A model generated the notes under the pieces. That model had not been told where the DNA came from, searched no databases, and saw only the letters and a program-made list of their open reading frames with translations. Positions 38,501 through 43,985 of a stretch of DNA of 43,985 bases are shown piece after piece. Every line of letters begins with the position of its first letter. Within the stretch, counting starts at the first letter, position 1. The stretch spans positions 1-43,985 of the forward strand of contig CAIMCT010000042.1 of NCBI GenBank assembly GCA_903839535.1. Reading direction: 5' to 3'. A program made the position numbers and the translations under genes. The stretch is from an uncultured Desulfobacteraceae bacterium (lineage in GTDB: Bacteria > Desulfobacterota > Desulfobacteria > Desulfobacterales > Desulfatirhabdiaceae).

Positions 38501-40722
38501 GGCCCCTGCCCGGTCTGCGCGTCCATGTTCTGAACAAGCATCTGCAGCCGGTCCCTGTTGGAGTGTGGGGGGAATTGTGTGTAGCGGGCAATGGTCTGGC
38601 CCGTGGATATCTGAACCGGCCGGAACTGACAGGCGAAAAATTCACCGTTTTGCCGTGGCAACCTCATGAGCGCATTTATCGCTCTGGTGATCTTGGGCGA
38701 TGGCGTTCAGACGGCGATTTGGAATATCTGGGCCGCGCGGACGATCAGGTCAAAATCCGGGGCTATCGCATTGAGACCCGTGAAGTGCTTCATCATCTGC
38801 TGGCTCATCCTGACATCAAACAAGCCGTTGTCCTGCCTCATGAGGATTTTGACGGGAGCAAAAGCTTGCGGGCTTATATAGTTGCAGATCATCCCTTGAA
38901 AGCAGCCGATTTGAGACAACATCTACAGGCCCGCCTTCCGGAATACATGTTGCCAAGATTGTTCCAGATACCGCAAATTCCGATGACTGCAAATGGAAAA
39001 GTGGACGCAGCCGCGTGTGCGGGTTTAAATCCGCTGGAGCTTGAACCCGAAGACCCGTTTCAGCCAGCCAGGAATGAAATGGAAGCACAGATGGTAGCAG
39101 TCTGGCAGGCAGTATTGGGGCGGGAGCGCATCAGCATTCACGACAATTTCTTCGAGCTGGGAGGCCACAGTCTAAAGGCTGCCCAAGTGGTTTTTCGGTT
39201 GCAACAGATTCTGGAAAAAGAGATCGGCCTCAAAGATTTTTTTAGCGCGCCAAGCATTTCAGCACTGGCGGCCGTCCTTCAGCAACGCGGCACTCGCCAG
39301 TTTCCTGCCATTGTTCCGGCCCCGAATGCGCCCGATTATGAGCTGTCCTATTCTCAGCGCCGGCTTTGGGTGGTGGATCAGGTTTATGGCGATTCCCCGG
39401 CCTACCATATAGTTGGCGCCTTTTTGTTGAAAGGCAGGTTGGAATTAGCCGCTCTAAAAACTGTCTTTCAGACCCTGGTGGATCGGCATGAATCGCTGCG
39501 CACCGTGTTTATCACCGTGGGCGCTGAACCCCGGCAAAAAATTCTAAGCACTATGAAGATCACCCTGGAAGAAAAGGACTTTACCGGTTCCGCTCAACCT
39601 GAAACAGATGCATATAAAGCTTACCTGGCGGAGACTGTCCGATCCTTTGACCTTAAACAGGGCCCGCTTTTGCGGGTGCAATTGCTCCGCCTGCCCGACA
39701 TTGACTCATTGCCCCGGCAGGTCATGATTATAAAATTACACCATATCATCAGCGATGGTTGGTCGATTCAGGTGATGATACGGGAGATGTCCGCCATTTA
39801 CCAGTCTCTTTGTCGCGGTCAACATCCTGCATCTTCGCCCCTGACCATTCAGTACAAGGACTACGCCCATTGGCAGCATCAACAGATGAAGGGCCCCGCC
39901 ATGTTGAATCATCGCCAGTATTGGATCAACCAGTTAACACCGCCGCCGCCAGATATGAACCTGCATCTGGATTTTCCCAGACCGCACATTCAAAGCCATC
40001 AGGGCGGACGGCTTCGCTTCACTCTGGCTCCGGAGCTGGTCCGTGAACTCGCCCGCCTGGAACAGGCCAGCCAGTTGACCCAGTTCATGGTTTTCGCCAC
40101 AGGCGTAACTGTTCTGCTCTATTGTCATAGCCGATGCAGGGATGTGTGCGTGGGAACACCTGTAGCCGGTCGGATTCATCCTGATCTGGAGACGCAGATC
40201 GGTTTTTATCTCAATATTCTGGTGCTGCGCACAAAACTGGACCCGGATCACTTCCTGTCTCAGATTCTAACAGACATGGGAAAGACGGTCACCGAGGCCC
40301 TGGATCACCAGGCATATCCTTTCGACCTGCTGGTGGAAGACCTTAAACTCAAGCGTGATCCCGCCCGTCATCCCCTGTTTGATGTAATGATCATTCTTCA
40401 GAACAACACCCCTGCGAAGCTGAACTGGGAAGGCATTCAGGTCAGCCCTTTCGCCGATGAATCCATCGCCAGTCAATTTGATCTGAAGTTTACCGTTGAA
40501 CCCGGATCCGACTTGATCGTGGCTATTGAATATAACCCTGATTTATTTCGGGATGAAACTATTCAAATTCTGGCTTATGACCTTAGACGGATACTGGAGT
40601 TTCTGACCAAAGCACCTATGATGACAGCGAACATGGTCATGCAGGAATTGAGGCCAAAGCAGGCGATTGCCGAAGAAGCCGCTTTCCTGAATTCAACCCT
40701 GTCAACCGATGAAATATTTTAA
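32524..40722 (+). CDS. Hybrid PKS/NRPS protein: ACP-aminotransferase-C-C-A(Thr)-PCP-C
   Basis: 2,732 residues from ATG 32524; the frame is open from 32425, but that part is repeat DNA. ACP is 20-100 (Ser58) and probably serves PKS3. A helix RQLEAMSSLMTNQLALL precedes a class III PLP aminotransferase at 225-675 (Lys505 in TYGKVLGGG), like those of MycA/ItuA that make beta-amino acyl chains. C1 is 695-1125 (HHxxxDG at 830-836). C2 is 1135-1585 (HHIICDP at 1276-1282, Gly replaced by Pro). A is 1614-2165, with specificity residues D-F-W-N-I-G-M-V-H-K, the classical threonine code. PCP has Ser2216. C3 is 2274-2700 (HHIISDG at 2406-2412). There is no thioesterase or reductase. Repeat-derived segments lie in C1, between C2 and A, and between A2 and A3. 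Confidence 0.95.
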   Translation: MQLDLQTAQQSVGAKTFYHPSAPEPVTIQLLEMVNRISSLALTAGDCDTNLFHLGIDSLMLARLRQMLHQDLGVDLELSRFYSEADTISKIAAIVLASGCFEQRSSVGNPDAKSSQPVPESTPEMFSTDAPHLPRAEGMTRNALPETGGSAWLQKIFHRQLEAMSSLMTNQLALLNEWGGDTSALAHESGRAEEIKNKIDEEPLIPSKGEKNIAPAHPPDSLPVLSLAQKQFISNFTMRYNERTAGSKRLTQTHRSQFCDWIQAIGFRPELKDCIYPIACARSEGAYFWDIDGNSYIDLAMGYGVSFLGHRPPVVVDAVTRQLTNGFHLGPQFDQTGAVVRLICEITGVERVAFTNTGTEAIMAAVRIARAVTGRPLLALFAGSYHGTFDGVLAEADGERPNAVPRSAGTPPGMVADVIVLNYGDIQALEIIRQNGQSLAAVLVEPVQSRRPGFHPHAFLQQLRQITTECGIALIFDEVITGFRIHPGGAQAYFNVCADLVTYGKVLGGGMPIGVVAGKARFLDAVDGGFWSFGDKTSPQPPKLLFAGTFSKHPLAMSAAKAVLEYLQYAGPSLQEDLNRRVSAFAIELNAWFEKERAPIQLRHFGSLFRFESFGPYDLALAPIEMDIFFLLLLYRGVYTWERRICFFSTVHSDADMEHVKIAVQESIMEMRAGGFAFDISPIEKSGQIRQHQKLPASSVQKRLFVLSLMESGEGPYHLTGSIMMDGFMDKDRLQAAFQTLCQRHESLRTGFEIPGSYDQPGSYDQQDEICQLVFDSVDAPIEYARIEPHEAEDFARHMIRPFDLSRPPLARMGLAEISENKHLLIFDMHHLIGDGISGVFMVQELVRLYMGESLQPVTGQYRDYVHWEKSYLGSETCSVDKAYWRKRLDQTVPLNLPLDFPRPDRQQFHGRVLRQSWNEEDTRQLKILARSFNTTPYMLMLAIYTLLLHRLSGQTDILVGTTTSGRLTPAFESTVGALVNTLVMRNFPDGNLAFDQFVLNVTQNCLRDFSHQGLPFEILVESIQIPRDIRRNMLFDTLFVYENVRERSFQLPGMTITQFIFDRHCAMFDLTLEIIEKETIQINLEYNIDLFKEATAAAMLKSIHDILLQVAVQPQILCQDIAISSLESSPALAALTDHQSRLWFVDRFEAGVLYPHSPVYYNMPLILRCKGPLQITELSDSLQFVVNRHSALRTSIVGTCDPPGQIVMDKADIELRVLKLEGEHIETMGKLIPLSFVIRILEDAARPFQLDQAPLVRAAIISVDAENYILALTAHHIICDPWSLEQVAVQWLHDYQTRLKGQKPEWDLLTRYSQFPAILKQNTFKEDPTLMKVQQQFWTECLAKDCQPLNLPTDHPRPAIQTYQSGFLMFLIPENLVSALRKLASNLDASMTTVFLTAFNILLFRYTGQTVVITGAPCPCRSDERLAEAVGPFANLLVIKANFQDDPTVADMVFQMHQYWDQAMANQQFPFDRLVQAINPDKDMSRTALFDVLFNCREDLPVLPSGPDFTARIIHTHHGWGKYDLTLGLQVQGQEATGSLVYNKDIFEADTINRMLSHFLTILSQMTCQPDIPVSRLQILTQEEYDYHSFSPLPTSPRWGEESERLPQDKTKTLHELFADQSLRHPDRLAVTSEDERLTYRQLNFRANELARLLNECGIGPDQIVGVCLEKSPDIIVAIIGILKAGGAYLPLDPSLPQERLAFMLQDAGVRIILTCKSLQNRFANYFELENKNYELEITNHELEIRNYESGITDGNQLVFLSAIHNLADAPTLLGAPHPSAASLPIKEDIHSPIILNSASALDNLAYVIYTSGSTGTPKGVLITHRQVVNLMVNDESDFNFSDQDIWTLFHAFSFDFSVWEMFGALLYGGCITIVPHLTAQDPRQFLKLLKINHVTVLNQTPTAFYALIPHIVADFRAGSPIHDEQGGTPLALRYVIFGGESLAPGCLKPFRDIYPQVKLVNMYGITETTVHVTFKELNDMDIQTNTQAIGRPLPGLRVHVLNKHLQPVPVGVWGELCVAGNGLARGYLNRPELTGEKFTVLPWQPHERIYRSGDLGRWRSDGDLEYLGRADDQVKIRGYRIETREVLHHLLAHPDIKQAVVLPHEDFDGSKSLRAYIVADHPLKAADLRQHLQARLPEYMLPRLFQIPQIPMTANGKVDAAACAGLNPLELEPEDPFQPARNEMEAQMVAVWQAVLGRERISIHDNFFELGGHSLKAAQVVFRLQQILEKEIGLKDFFSAPSISALAAVLQQRGTRQFPAIVPAPNAPDYELSYSQRRLWVVDQVYGDSPAYHIVGAFLLKGRLELAALKTVFQTLVDRHESLRTVFITVGAEPRQKILSTMKITLEEKDFTGSAQPETDAYKAYLAETVRSFDLKQGPLLRVQLLRLPDIDSLPRQVMIIKLHHIISDGWSIQVMIREMSAIYQSLCRGQHPASSPLTIQYKDYAHWQHQQMKGPAMLNHRQYWINQLTPPPPDMNLHLDFPRPHIQSHQGGRLRFTLAPELVRELARLEQASQLTQFMVFATGVTVLLYCHSRCRDVCVGTPVAGRIHPDLETQIGFYLNILVLRTKLDPDHFLSQILTDMGKTVTEALDHQAYPFDLLVEDLKLKRDPARHPLFDVMIILQNNTPAKLNWEGIQVSPFADESIASQFDLKFTVEPGSDLIVAIEYNPDLFRDETIQILAYDLRRILEFLTKAPMMTANMVMQELRPKQAIAEEAAFLNSTLSTDEIF
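34786..34821 (+). repeat. Two-copy 18-base tandem repeat in the first C domain
   Basis: CCGGGAAGCTATGATCAG and CCGGGAAGCTATGACCAA are consecutive and give PGSYDQPGSYDQ, a recent in-frame duplication in a C-domain surface loop. Confidence 0.88.
37298..37340 (+). repeat. C-rich repeat in the C2-A linker of the NRPS protein
   Basis: The CCCCTCCCAACCTCCCCCCG core plus CTGGGG, followed by GTCTGAACG, encodes SPLPTSPRWGEESER. A near-identical copy at 42151-42195 is read in the same frame in the AMP-forming ligase. Confidence 0.85.
37708..37784 (+). repeat. GAATTAGAAATTACGAA array inside the threonine A domain
   Basis: About ten degenerate GAATTAG/AATTACGAATC units encode ELENKNYELEITNHELEIRN and the residues after it, between core motifs A2 and A3, about residues 1729-1754. 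Related to 23676-23710. Confidence 0.85.
37834..37871 (+). repeat. Twin palindromes inside the threonine A domain
   Basis: GCTCCCACCCTCCTGGGAGC (37834-37853) and GCCGCACCCCAGTGCGGC (37854-37871) are adjacent hairpins, encoding APTLLGAPHPSAA. Together with the heptamer array they lengthen the A2-A3 region by roughly 45 residues. Confidence 0.8.
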
Positions 40723-40740
40723 CCTGAAGGATTTTTGTTC

Positions 40741-40980
40741 ATGACATCACTGGATCAATTATTTCAGATTCTAAATCGCGTGTTACAGATTGAACCGCAG
40801 CAATTCCGGGACGAGATAGGACCGAAAGACATCCCCCGCTGGGATTCCCTTAGGCATCTTGCCATGATTTCAGAGCTTGAAGATGATTTTGAAATCGAAT
40901 TTGGCATGGATGAAATCTCCCGGATGCGATCCATCGGCGATATCAAAGAAAGCCTTAAAATTCATGGCGTCAATTTTTAA
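40741..40980 (+). CDS. Stand-alone acyl carrier protein
   Basis: A 79-residue acyl carrier protein. The phosphopantetheine serine is in PRWDSLRHLAM, and the helix pattern ELEDDFEIEFGMDEISRMRS, then IGDIKESL, is typical of free ACPs in acyl- or aminoacyl-loading pairs. ATG 40741 has AAGGA 9 bases upstream; the TTG at 40735 would be too close to that site. It follows the NRPS stop by 18 bases and overlaps the ligase start by 17 bases, so the three are one translational unit. The likely role is to carry the acid activated by the ligase, perhaps as acceptor for the terminal C domain (inference). Confidence 0.9.
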   Translation: MTSLDQLFQILNRVLQIEPQQFRDEIGPKDIPRWDSLRHLAMISELEDDFEIEFGMDEISRMRSIGDIKESLKIHGVNF

Positions 40981-42583
40981 TATCACAGAATATCTGTTTG
41001 GGTGCAACCGGTTTTCAGATCGACTCTTGATCCTGGGACCGGATGAATCCCTGAGCTATGCCCAGGCATATCATCGCATTGTTGCTGTTAGCGCCTGGCT
41101 CAGATCCCAAAAATTTTCGCTTAATGATAATATCCTGCTGTGGGCTGACAATTCGGTTTTTTTTATCATCGCTTATTTTGGCATTATGCGGGCAGGCTGT
41201 TGCTGTGTACCCATTGATTCCCGATCTGATAACGTTTTTCTGGATCAGGTGATTCAATTATGCCGCCCATCCTTGGGGTTTGTGCAACCAAAGTATGCAG
41301 CAGTTGAGGGATTGAATATAAAGATTTGCTCTGATTTGTCTGCTCTTCCAGCCTGCACGGATGCGAATCTGAATCCTCCTGCAGATACTATGGACAAAGA
41401 TACAGCAGCCATTTTGTTCACTTCCGGATCTACCGGTTCTCCACGGGGAGTGATGCTTAGCCATGCCAATATATGCTACAATACCGATGATATTGTGGCG
41501 TTTCAGGGCCTGACGGATGCAGATATCCACCAAGTCGTGCTACCGTTCAGCTATTGCTTTGGGGCTTCCCTGCTGCACACGCATTTGCGTGTTGGCGCTG
41601 CATTGGTATTGAACACCCGCTTCATGTTTCCGGATACAGTGCCTGAACTTGTGGAAATGTATGGCTGCACTGGCTTATCAGGGGTTCCGGCCGTGTATCA
41701 GATACTATGTCGGCGGAGTACCTTTCTGCGATTCAAGATGCCGTCCTTGCGGTTCATGGCTCAAGCAGGCGGCCCTTTGGCGCAGCCGTTTATTGAGGAA
41801 ATTTCGAACGCTTTTCCTGAAAAAGCATTTTATGTTATGTATGGACAAACCGAGGCCACGGCAAGGCTCTCTTATCTGCCGCCTGAGCTGATCCGGATCA
41901 GACCGGGATCTGTGGGTCGCGGGCTTGCTAGTACCCGTCTTGCCGTGATAGATGAGAATGGTCAGCCTGTTTCACCCGGCCAGGAAGGCGAGATTGTGGC
42001 ATTCGGACCCAATATCATGCTGGGCTATTACCAGGACCCCGAAGCCACGGCAACCAGGTTGAACAACGCTCTTGTGTCGGCTGTAACCGTTCACGCCCCC
42101 TCCCAGCGGGAGGGGGTTGGGGGGATGGCAAGTGGTTGGCATGACAGCATTTCCCCCCTCCCAACCTCCCCCCGCTGGGGGGAGGGGTCTGAACGGCGCC
42201 AGCGCTACGCAGCTCCATGGCACCCCTCGTTGAATACCGGGGACCTGGCTACTGTGGATGCGGATGGGTTTATTTACATAACGGGAAGGCGCTCCGGATT
42301 CATTAAAAGCGCAGGCCATCGCATCAGCCCTCATCGCGTGGAAGCTGCCATCGCCGCCTGGGAAAACGTGCTGGAAGTGGCGGTTGTGGGAGTTCCGGAT
42401 CCGCTTCTTGGAGAAGCCATCAAAGCCATTGTGGTTCCCCGGAATCGTCGTCAGAAACTGGAACCCGAGGCAATCATCGCCTGGTGTCGTGGGCATCTTC
42501 CGGAATACATGGTGCCAAGGATTGTGGAGATCAGTTCCGGATTACCAAGAAATTCCTCAGGTAAGTTAGTTCAGAAATTATGA
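40964..42583 (+). CDS. AMP-forming acyl/aryl ligase with an in-frame repeat insertion
   Basis: A 539-residue ANL-superfamily adenylating enzyme. The P-loop is LFTSGSTGSPRGVMLSH, the A5-type motif is YVMYGQTEATARLSYLPP, the hinge region is GRRSGFIKSAGHRISP, and the C-terminal catalytic lysine is in PRNSSGKLVQK. It lacks the amino-acid-binding Asp pattern of NRPS A domains (LPFSYCFGASL), so a carboxylic acid other than an alpha-amino acid is more likely. About 50 extra residues (around 367-420) replace the usual short WLRTGDLA approach with repeat-derived sequence including SPLPTSPRWGEGSER. ATG 40964 overlaps the ACP gene by 17 bases; the frame upstream is open only by overlap. It probably loads the adjacent ACP. 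Confidence 0.9.
   Translation: MASIFNITEYLFGCNRFSDRLLILGPDESLSYAQAYHRIVAVSAWLRSQKFSLNDNILLWADNSVFFIIAYFGIMRAGCCCVPIDSRSDNVFLDQVIQLCRPSLGFVQPKYAAVEGLNIKICSDLSALPACTDANLNPPADTMDKDTAAILFTSGSTGSPRGVMLSHANICYNTDDIVAFQGLTDADIHQVVLPFSYCFGASLLHTHLRVGAALVLNTRFMFPDTVPELVEMYGCTGLSGVPAVYQILCRRSTFLRFKMPSLRFMAQAGGPLAQPFIEEISNAFPEKAFYVMYGQTEATARLSYLPPELIRIRPGSVGRGLASTRLAVIDENGQPVSPGQEGEIVAFGPNIMLGYYQDPEATATRLNNALVSAVTVHAPSQREGVGGMASGWHDSISPLPTSPRWGEGSERRQRYAAPWHPSLNTGDLATVDADGFIYITGRRSGFIKSAGHRISPHRVEAAIAAWENVLEVAVVGVPDPLLGEAIKAIVVPRNRRQKLEPEAIIAWCRGHLPEYMVPRIVEISSGLPRNSSGKLVQKL
42061..42195 (+). repeat. Composite repeat insertion inside the ligase gene
   Basis: In order: AACGCTCTTGTGTCGGCT (shared with 21292-21309), CCCCCTCCCAGCGGGAGGGG, and a near-copy of 37298-37340 at 42151-42195. 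The two C-rich blocks face each other as in the 10133-10259 foldback. The reading frame stays open through all three. Confidence 0.88.
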
Positions 42584-42634
42584 TGAATGGGGTGCATCTA
42601 TGGCTGGTTCTTTCTTATTTATCATTTTTTTACC

Positions 42635-42757
42635 GTGAGTAAGGGCGACCGGCCGGTCGCCCCTACATGAGAAATGCTCTTGTAGCCAACACAAGAGCGT
42701 CCGCTAATTTCCATTCATGGGGGGGCGGCATAGACCATGCCGTTGGCGTTTAGTTGG
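42635..42757. repeat. Intergenic repeat block, copy B, with a nested 30-base insertion
   Basis: Matches 10026-10115: the 20-bp palindrome (42643-42662), CCCTAC, CATGAGAAAT, CCATTCATGGGGG and GGCATAGACCATGCC. At 42676-42705 a 30-base unit, GCTCTTGT-AGCCAAC-ACAAGAGC-GTCCGCT, interrupts what is contiguous in the 10 kb copy. An open frame from ATG 42717 runs through this block but is not taken as the gene start. Confidence 0.9.
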
Positions 42758-42764
42758 AATGTTT

Positions 42765-43469
42765 ATGAAAAATCTAATTCTGATTGGGGCCAGCGGCATT
42801 GCCCTTGAAATCATTGATTCGGTTGATGCGATCAACGCAATCGAGCCATGCTGGAACATCACCGGGATTCTGGATGATGATCCGAACCGTAATGGCGAAT
42901 CGTTCTATCGCGGCGTTGAGATTGTAGGAACCAGTCAGGATATAGGACGCTATATTGAAACCGATACATTTTTTCTGATCGCCTTTTGTTCCGTGCCAAA
43001 TTTTATGCTGAGACCGGAATATGTGGAGCGATTAACCCGAAAATATCCGGATATCCGTTTTGCCACCATCATTCATCCTTTGGCCTGGATTTCACCCAGC
43101 GCAAGCGTCGGATCTGGTGTTTTTCTGGCGCCGCATACCGTCGTGGATGCCAATGCCTGCATGGGAGATCACTGTCTGGCGCTTTTTGGGAGTGTCATCA
43201 GTCGCTGTGTAAAAATCGGTGATTTTGTGTTTATTTCCGCCGGAGTCAATATCATGGGGTCCGTACATGTGGGCGAATGTTCTTTTTTAGGGGTTCGCAC
43301 CACGATCATTAGTGATATTGGAGATCATGTACTGGTAAATGCCGGGGCGCTGGTATCACGGCCAGTTGCCAGCCATGCCATTGTACAGGCCCCCGCAAGT
43401 GGTGAAGTCACCTATTTTAAGAGTACTGAAAAACTACAACGATTGCTTGGGAGTCTATGTCACCATTAA
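42765..43469 (+). CDS. NeuD/PglD-like left-handed beta-helix acyltransferase
   Basis: About 234 residues. An N-terminal Rossmann-like part begins MKNLILIGASGIALEIIDSV and includes GILDDDP, as in PglD/NeuD sugar O- or N-acetyltransferases. From about residue 100 come hexapeptide-repeat turns (IIHPLAWISPSASVGSGVFL, VVDANACMG, FISAGVNIMGSV, ISDIGDHVLVNAGALVSRPV) forming the beta-helix. ATG 42765 with a GGA 6 bases upstream gives the usual family N-terminus; a start at 42717 would add codons from repeat DNA. It may acylate the product or a sugar. In surface-polysaccharide loci such genes sit beside ACP/ligase/VOC genes, so the right end of the window may be a different functional unit from the NRPS. 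Confidence 0.86.
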   Translation: MKNLILIGASGIALEIIDSVDAINAIEPCWNITGILDDDPNRNGESFYRGVEIVGTSQDIGRYIETDTFFLIAFCSVPNFMLRPEYVERLTRKYPDIRFATIIHPLAWISPSASVGSGVFLAPHTVVDANACMGDHCLALFGSVISRCVKIGDFVFISAGVNIMGSVHVGECSFLGVRTTIISDIGDHVLVNAGALVSRPVASHAIVQAPASGEVTYFKSTEKLQRLLGSLCHH

Positions 43470-43858
43470 AACTGCACCACATCGGTATTGTGGTTAAAGA
43501 TATTAACCGGTCACTGAACCAATTTCAGCAAGATTACGGATTTTCGCCTTCTACAGAGGTGATTACGGTTGACAATCAAGGCGTTCGTGTGGTTCTGCTT
43601 TCCTGTGGCGGCGATGCGGCCATTGAACTGATTGAGCCTCTGGATGAGCATTCGCCAGCTTACACGGCTGCCCAGCAAGGCGGTGGACTCAATCATCTCT
43701 GCTATGAAACCGCTGATTTTGACAAATACCTTGAGCGATTCAAGCATAAAATCGTCAGGTCAGTCCGGCCCTCACCCCTGCCCTTGTTTGGCGGAAGACG
43801 CACTGCCTTTATCTTTCGTCATCACCAGTTAATCGAGCTATTGGAAAAAAGCCGTTGA
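43457..43858 (+). CDS. VOC-superfamily protein (glyoxalase / methylmalonyl-CoA epimerase-like)
   Basis: A 133-residue single VOC unit with likely metal ligands in LHHIGIVV (His), AAIELIEP (Glu), GGLNHLCYE (His) and QLIELLEK (Glu). The four-ligand set and the spacing resemble methylmalonyl-CoA epimerase and other small VOC enzymes. It overlaps the acyltransferase gene by 13 bases, so the two are coupled. Substrate is unknown. An epimerase supplying (2S)-methylmalonyl-CoA is not supported, because the only canonical AT here looks malonyl-specific. Similar VOC genes occur beside ACP/AMP-ligase pairs in polysaccharide loci. Confidence 0.84.
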   Translation: MSPLKLHHIGIVVKDINRSLNQFQQDYGFSPSTEVITVDNQGVRVVLLSCGGDAAIELIEPLDEHSPAYTAAQQGGGLNHLCYETADFDKYLERFKHKIVRSVRPSPLPLFGGRRTAFIFRHHQLIELLEKSR

Positions 43859-43897
43859 CCGTAAACGGTATACTGCGAACGGGCATGATCTTTTGTC

Positions 43898-43948
43898 GTA
43901 GAGCCGGCATCTTGCCGGCTGCAGCAGCCGGCAGGATGCCGGCTCTAC
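43898..43948. repeat. 51-base cruciform repeat after the VOC gene
   Basis: 25-base arms (43898-43922 and 43924-43948) of the GTAGAGCCGGCATC...GATGCCGGCTCTAC type match 24/25 with a single-base loop. It lies 40 bases after the VOC stop and could end transcription as well as being a dispersed repeat. A C-rich fragment CCCCCCAGCGGGGGAGGG follows to the window end. Confidence 0.88.
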
Positions 43949-43985
43949 CTGTGTTGTCCTCCCCCCAGCGGGGGAGGGTTCAAAA

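Noticed and set aside
42717-42764. Upstream start for the NeuD-like acyltransferase
   Set aside because: The codons derive from a repeat that also occurs at 10 kb. The family N-terminus begins at MKNLILIG (42765).
43457-43858. Methylmalonyl-CoA epimerase supplying a methylmalonyl extender
   Set aside because: The only canonical AT has HAFH (malonyl type) and no methylmalonyl-type YASH box is present, so a link to extender supply is not supported.

Overview
This 44 kb window is most of a biosynthetic gene cluster for a hybrid polyketide / non-ribosomal peptide, with an accessory block between its two arms. Base composition is close to 50% GC over the cluster. The megasynthase genes and the gaps around them are full of short palindromic and tandem repeats, and several of these are translated in frame. 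Small-molecule synthesis, a SyrD/PvdE-type exporter, lipoproteins and this repeat style suggest a large-genome Gram-negative bacterium. From memory of similar repeats I lean to Desulfobacterota (filamentous or multicellular sulfate reducers), but that is inference and was not tested.

Left arm (1-6.2 kb, minus strand). A compact operon reads leftward: cyclic-peptide-type ABC exporter, band 7/SPFH membrane protein, LivK-type substrate-binding lipoprotein, 61-residue membrane protein, type II thioesterase and Sfp-type phosphopantetheinyl transferase. A DUF697 membrane protein lies just upstream. These genes would activate carrier domains, edit stalled chains and export the product.

Middle (6.4-11.5 kb, minus strand). 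An AT-rich restriction-modification pair (C5 methyltransferase plus HindVP-like endonuclease) ends in an attC-like repeat. It is followed by a Tat-signal, cysteine-synthase-fold PLP enzyme and a secreted alpha/beta-hydrolase lipoprotein with a near-consensus sigma70 promoter. The block looks inserted between the two arms, because a DUF697 protein and a small membrane protein occur on both sides of it.

Right arm (11.8-43.9 kb, plus strand). A second small membrane protein and a second DUF697 protein precede the assembly line. PKS1 is GNAT-ACP-KS-AT-KR-ACP. PKS2 is KS-AT-DH-ER-KR-ACP. PKS3 is KS-AT with no ACP. A beta-lactamase-fold lipoprotein and a FabH-like protein follow. A 2,732-residue protein then carries ACP-aminotransferase-C-C-A-PCP-C. 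After it come a stand-alone ACP, an AMP-forming ligase, a NeuD/PglD-like acyltransferase and a VOC protein.

Collinear reading (inference): an acetyl starter made by the GNAT loading module, one ketoreduced extension and one fully reduced extension would give a 5-hydroxyhexanoyl chain. The split third module (PKS3 KS-AT plus the ACP on the NRPS) would leave a beta-ketone for the aminotransferase to convert to an amine, giving 3-amino-7-hydroxyoctanoyl. This would be joined to threonine, since the A domain reads DFWNIGMVHK, the classical Thr code. No thioesterase or reductase domain ends the line. A terminal C domain next to a free ACP and ligase suggests release onto, or condensation with, a separately loaded unit. 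Two of the three AT domains lack the arginine that holds the malonyl carboxylate, so the real building blocks may differ.
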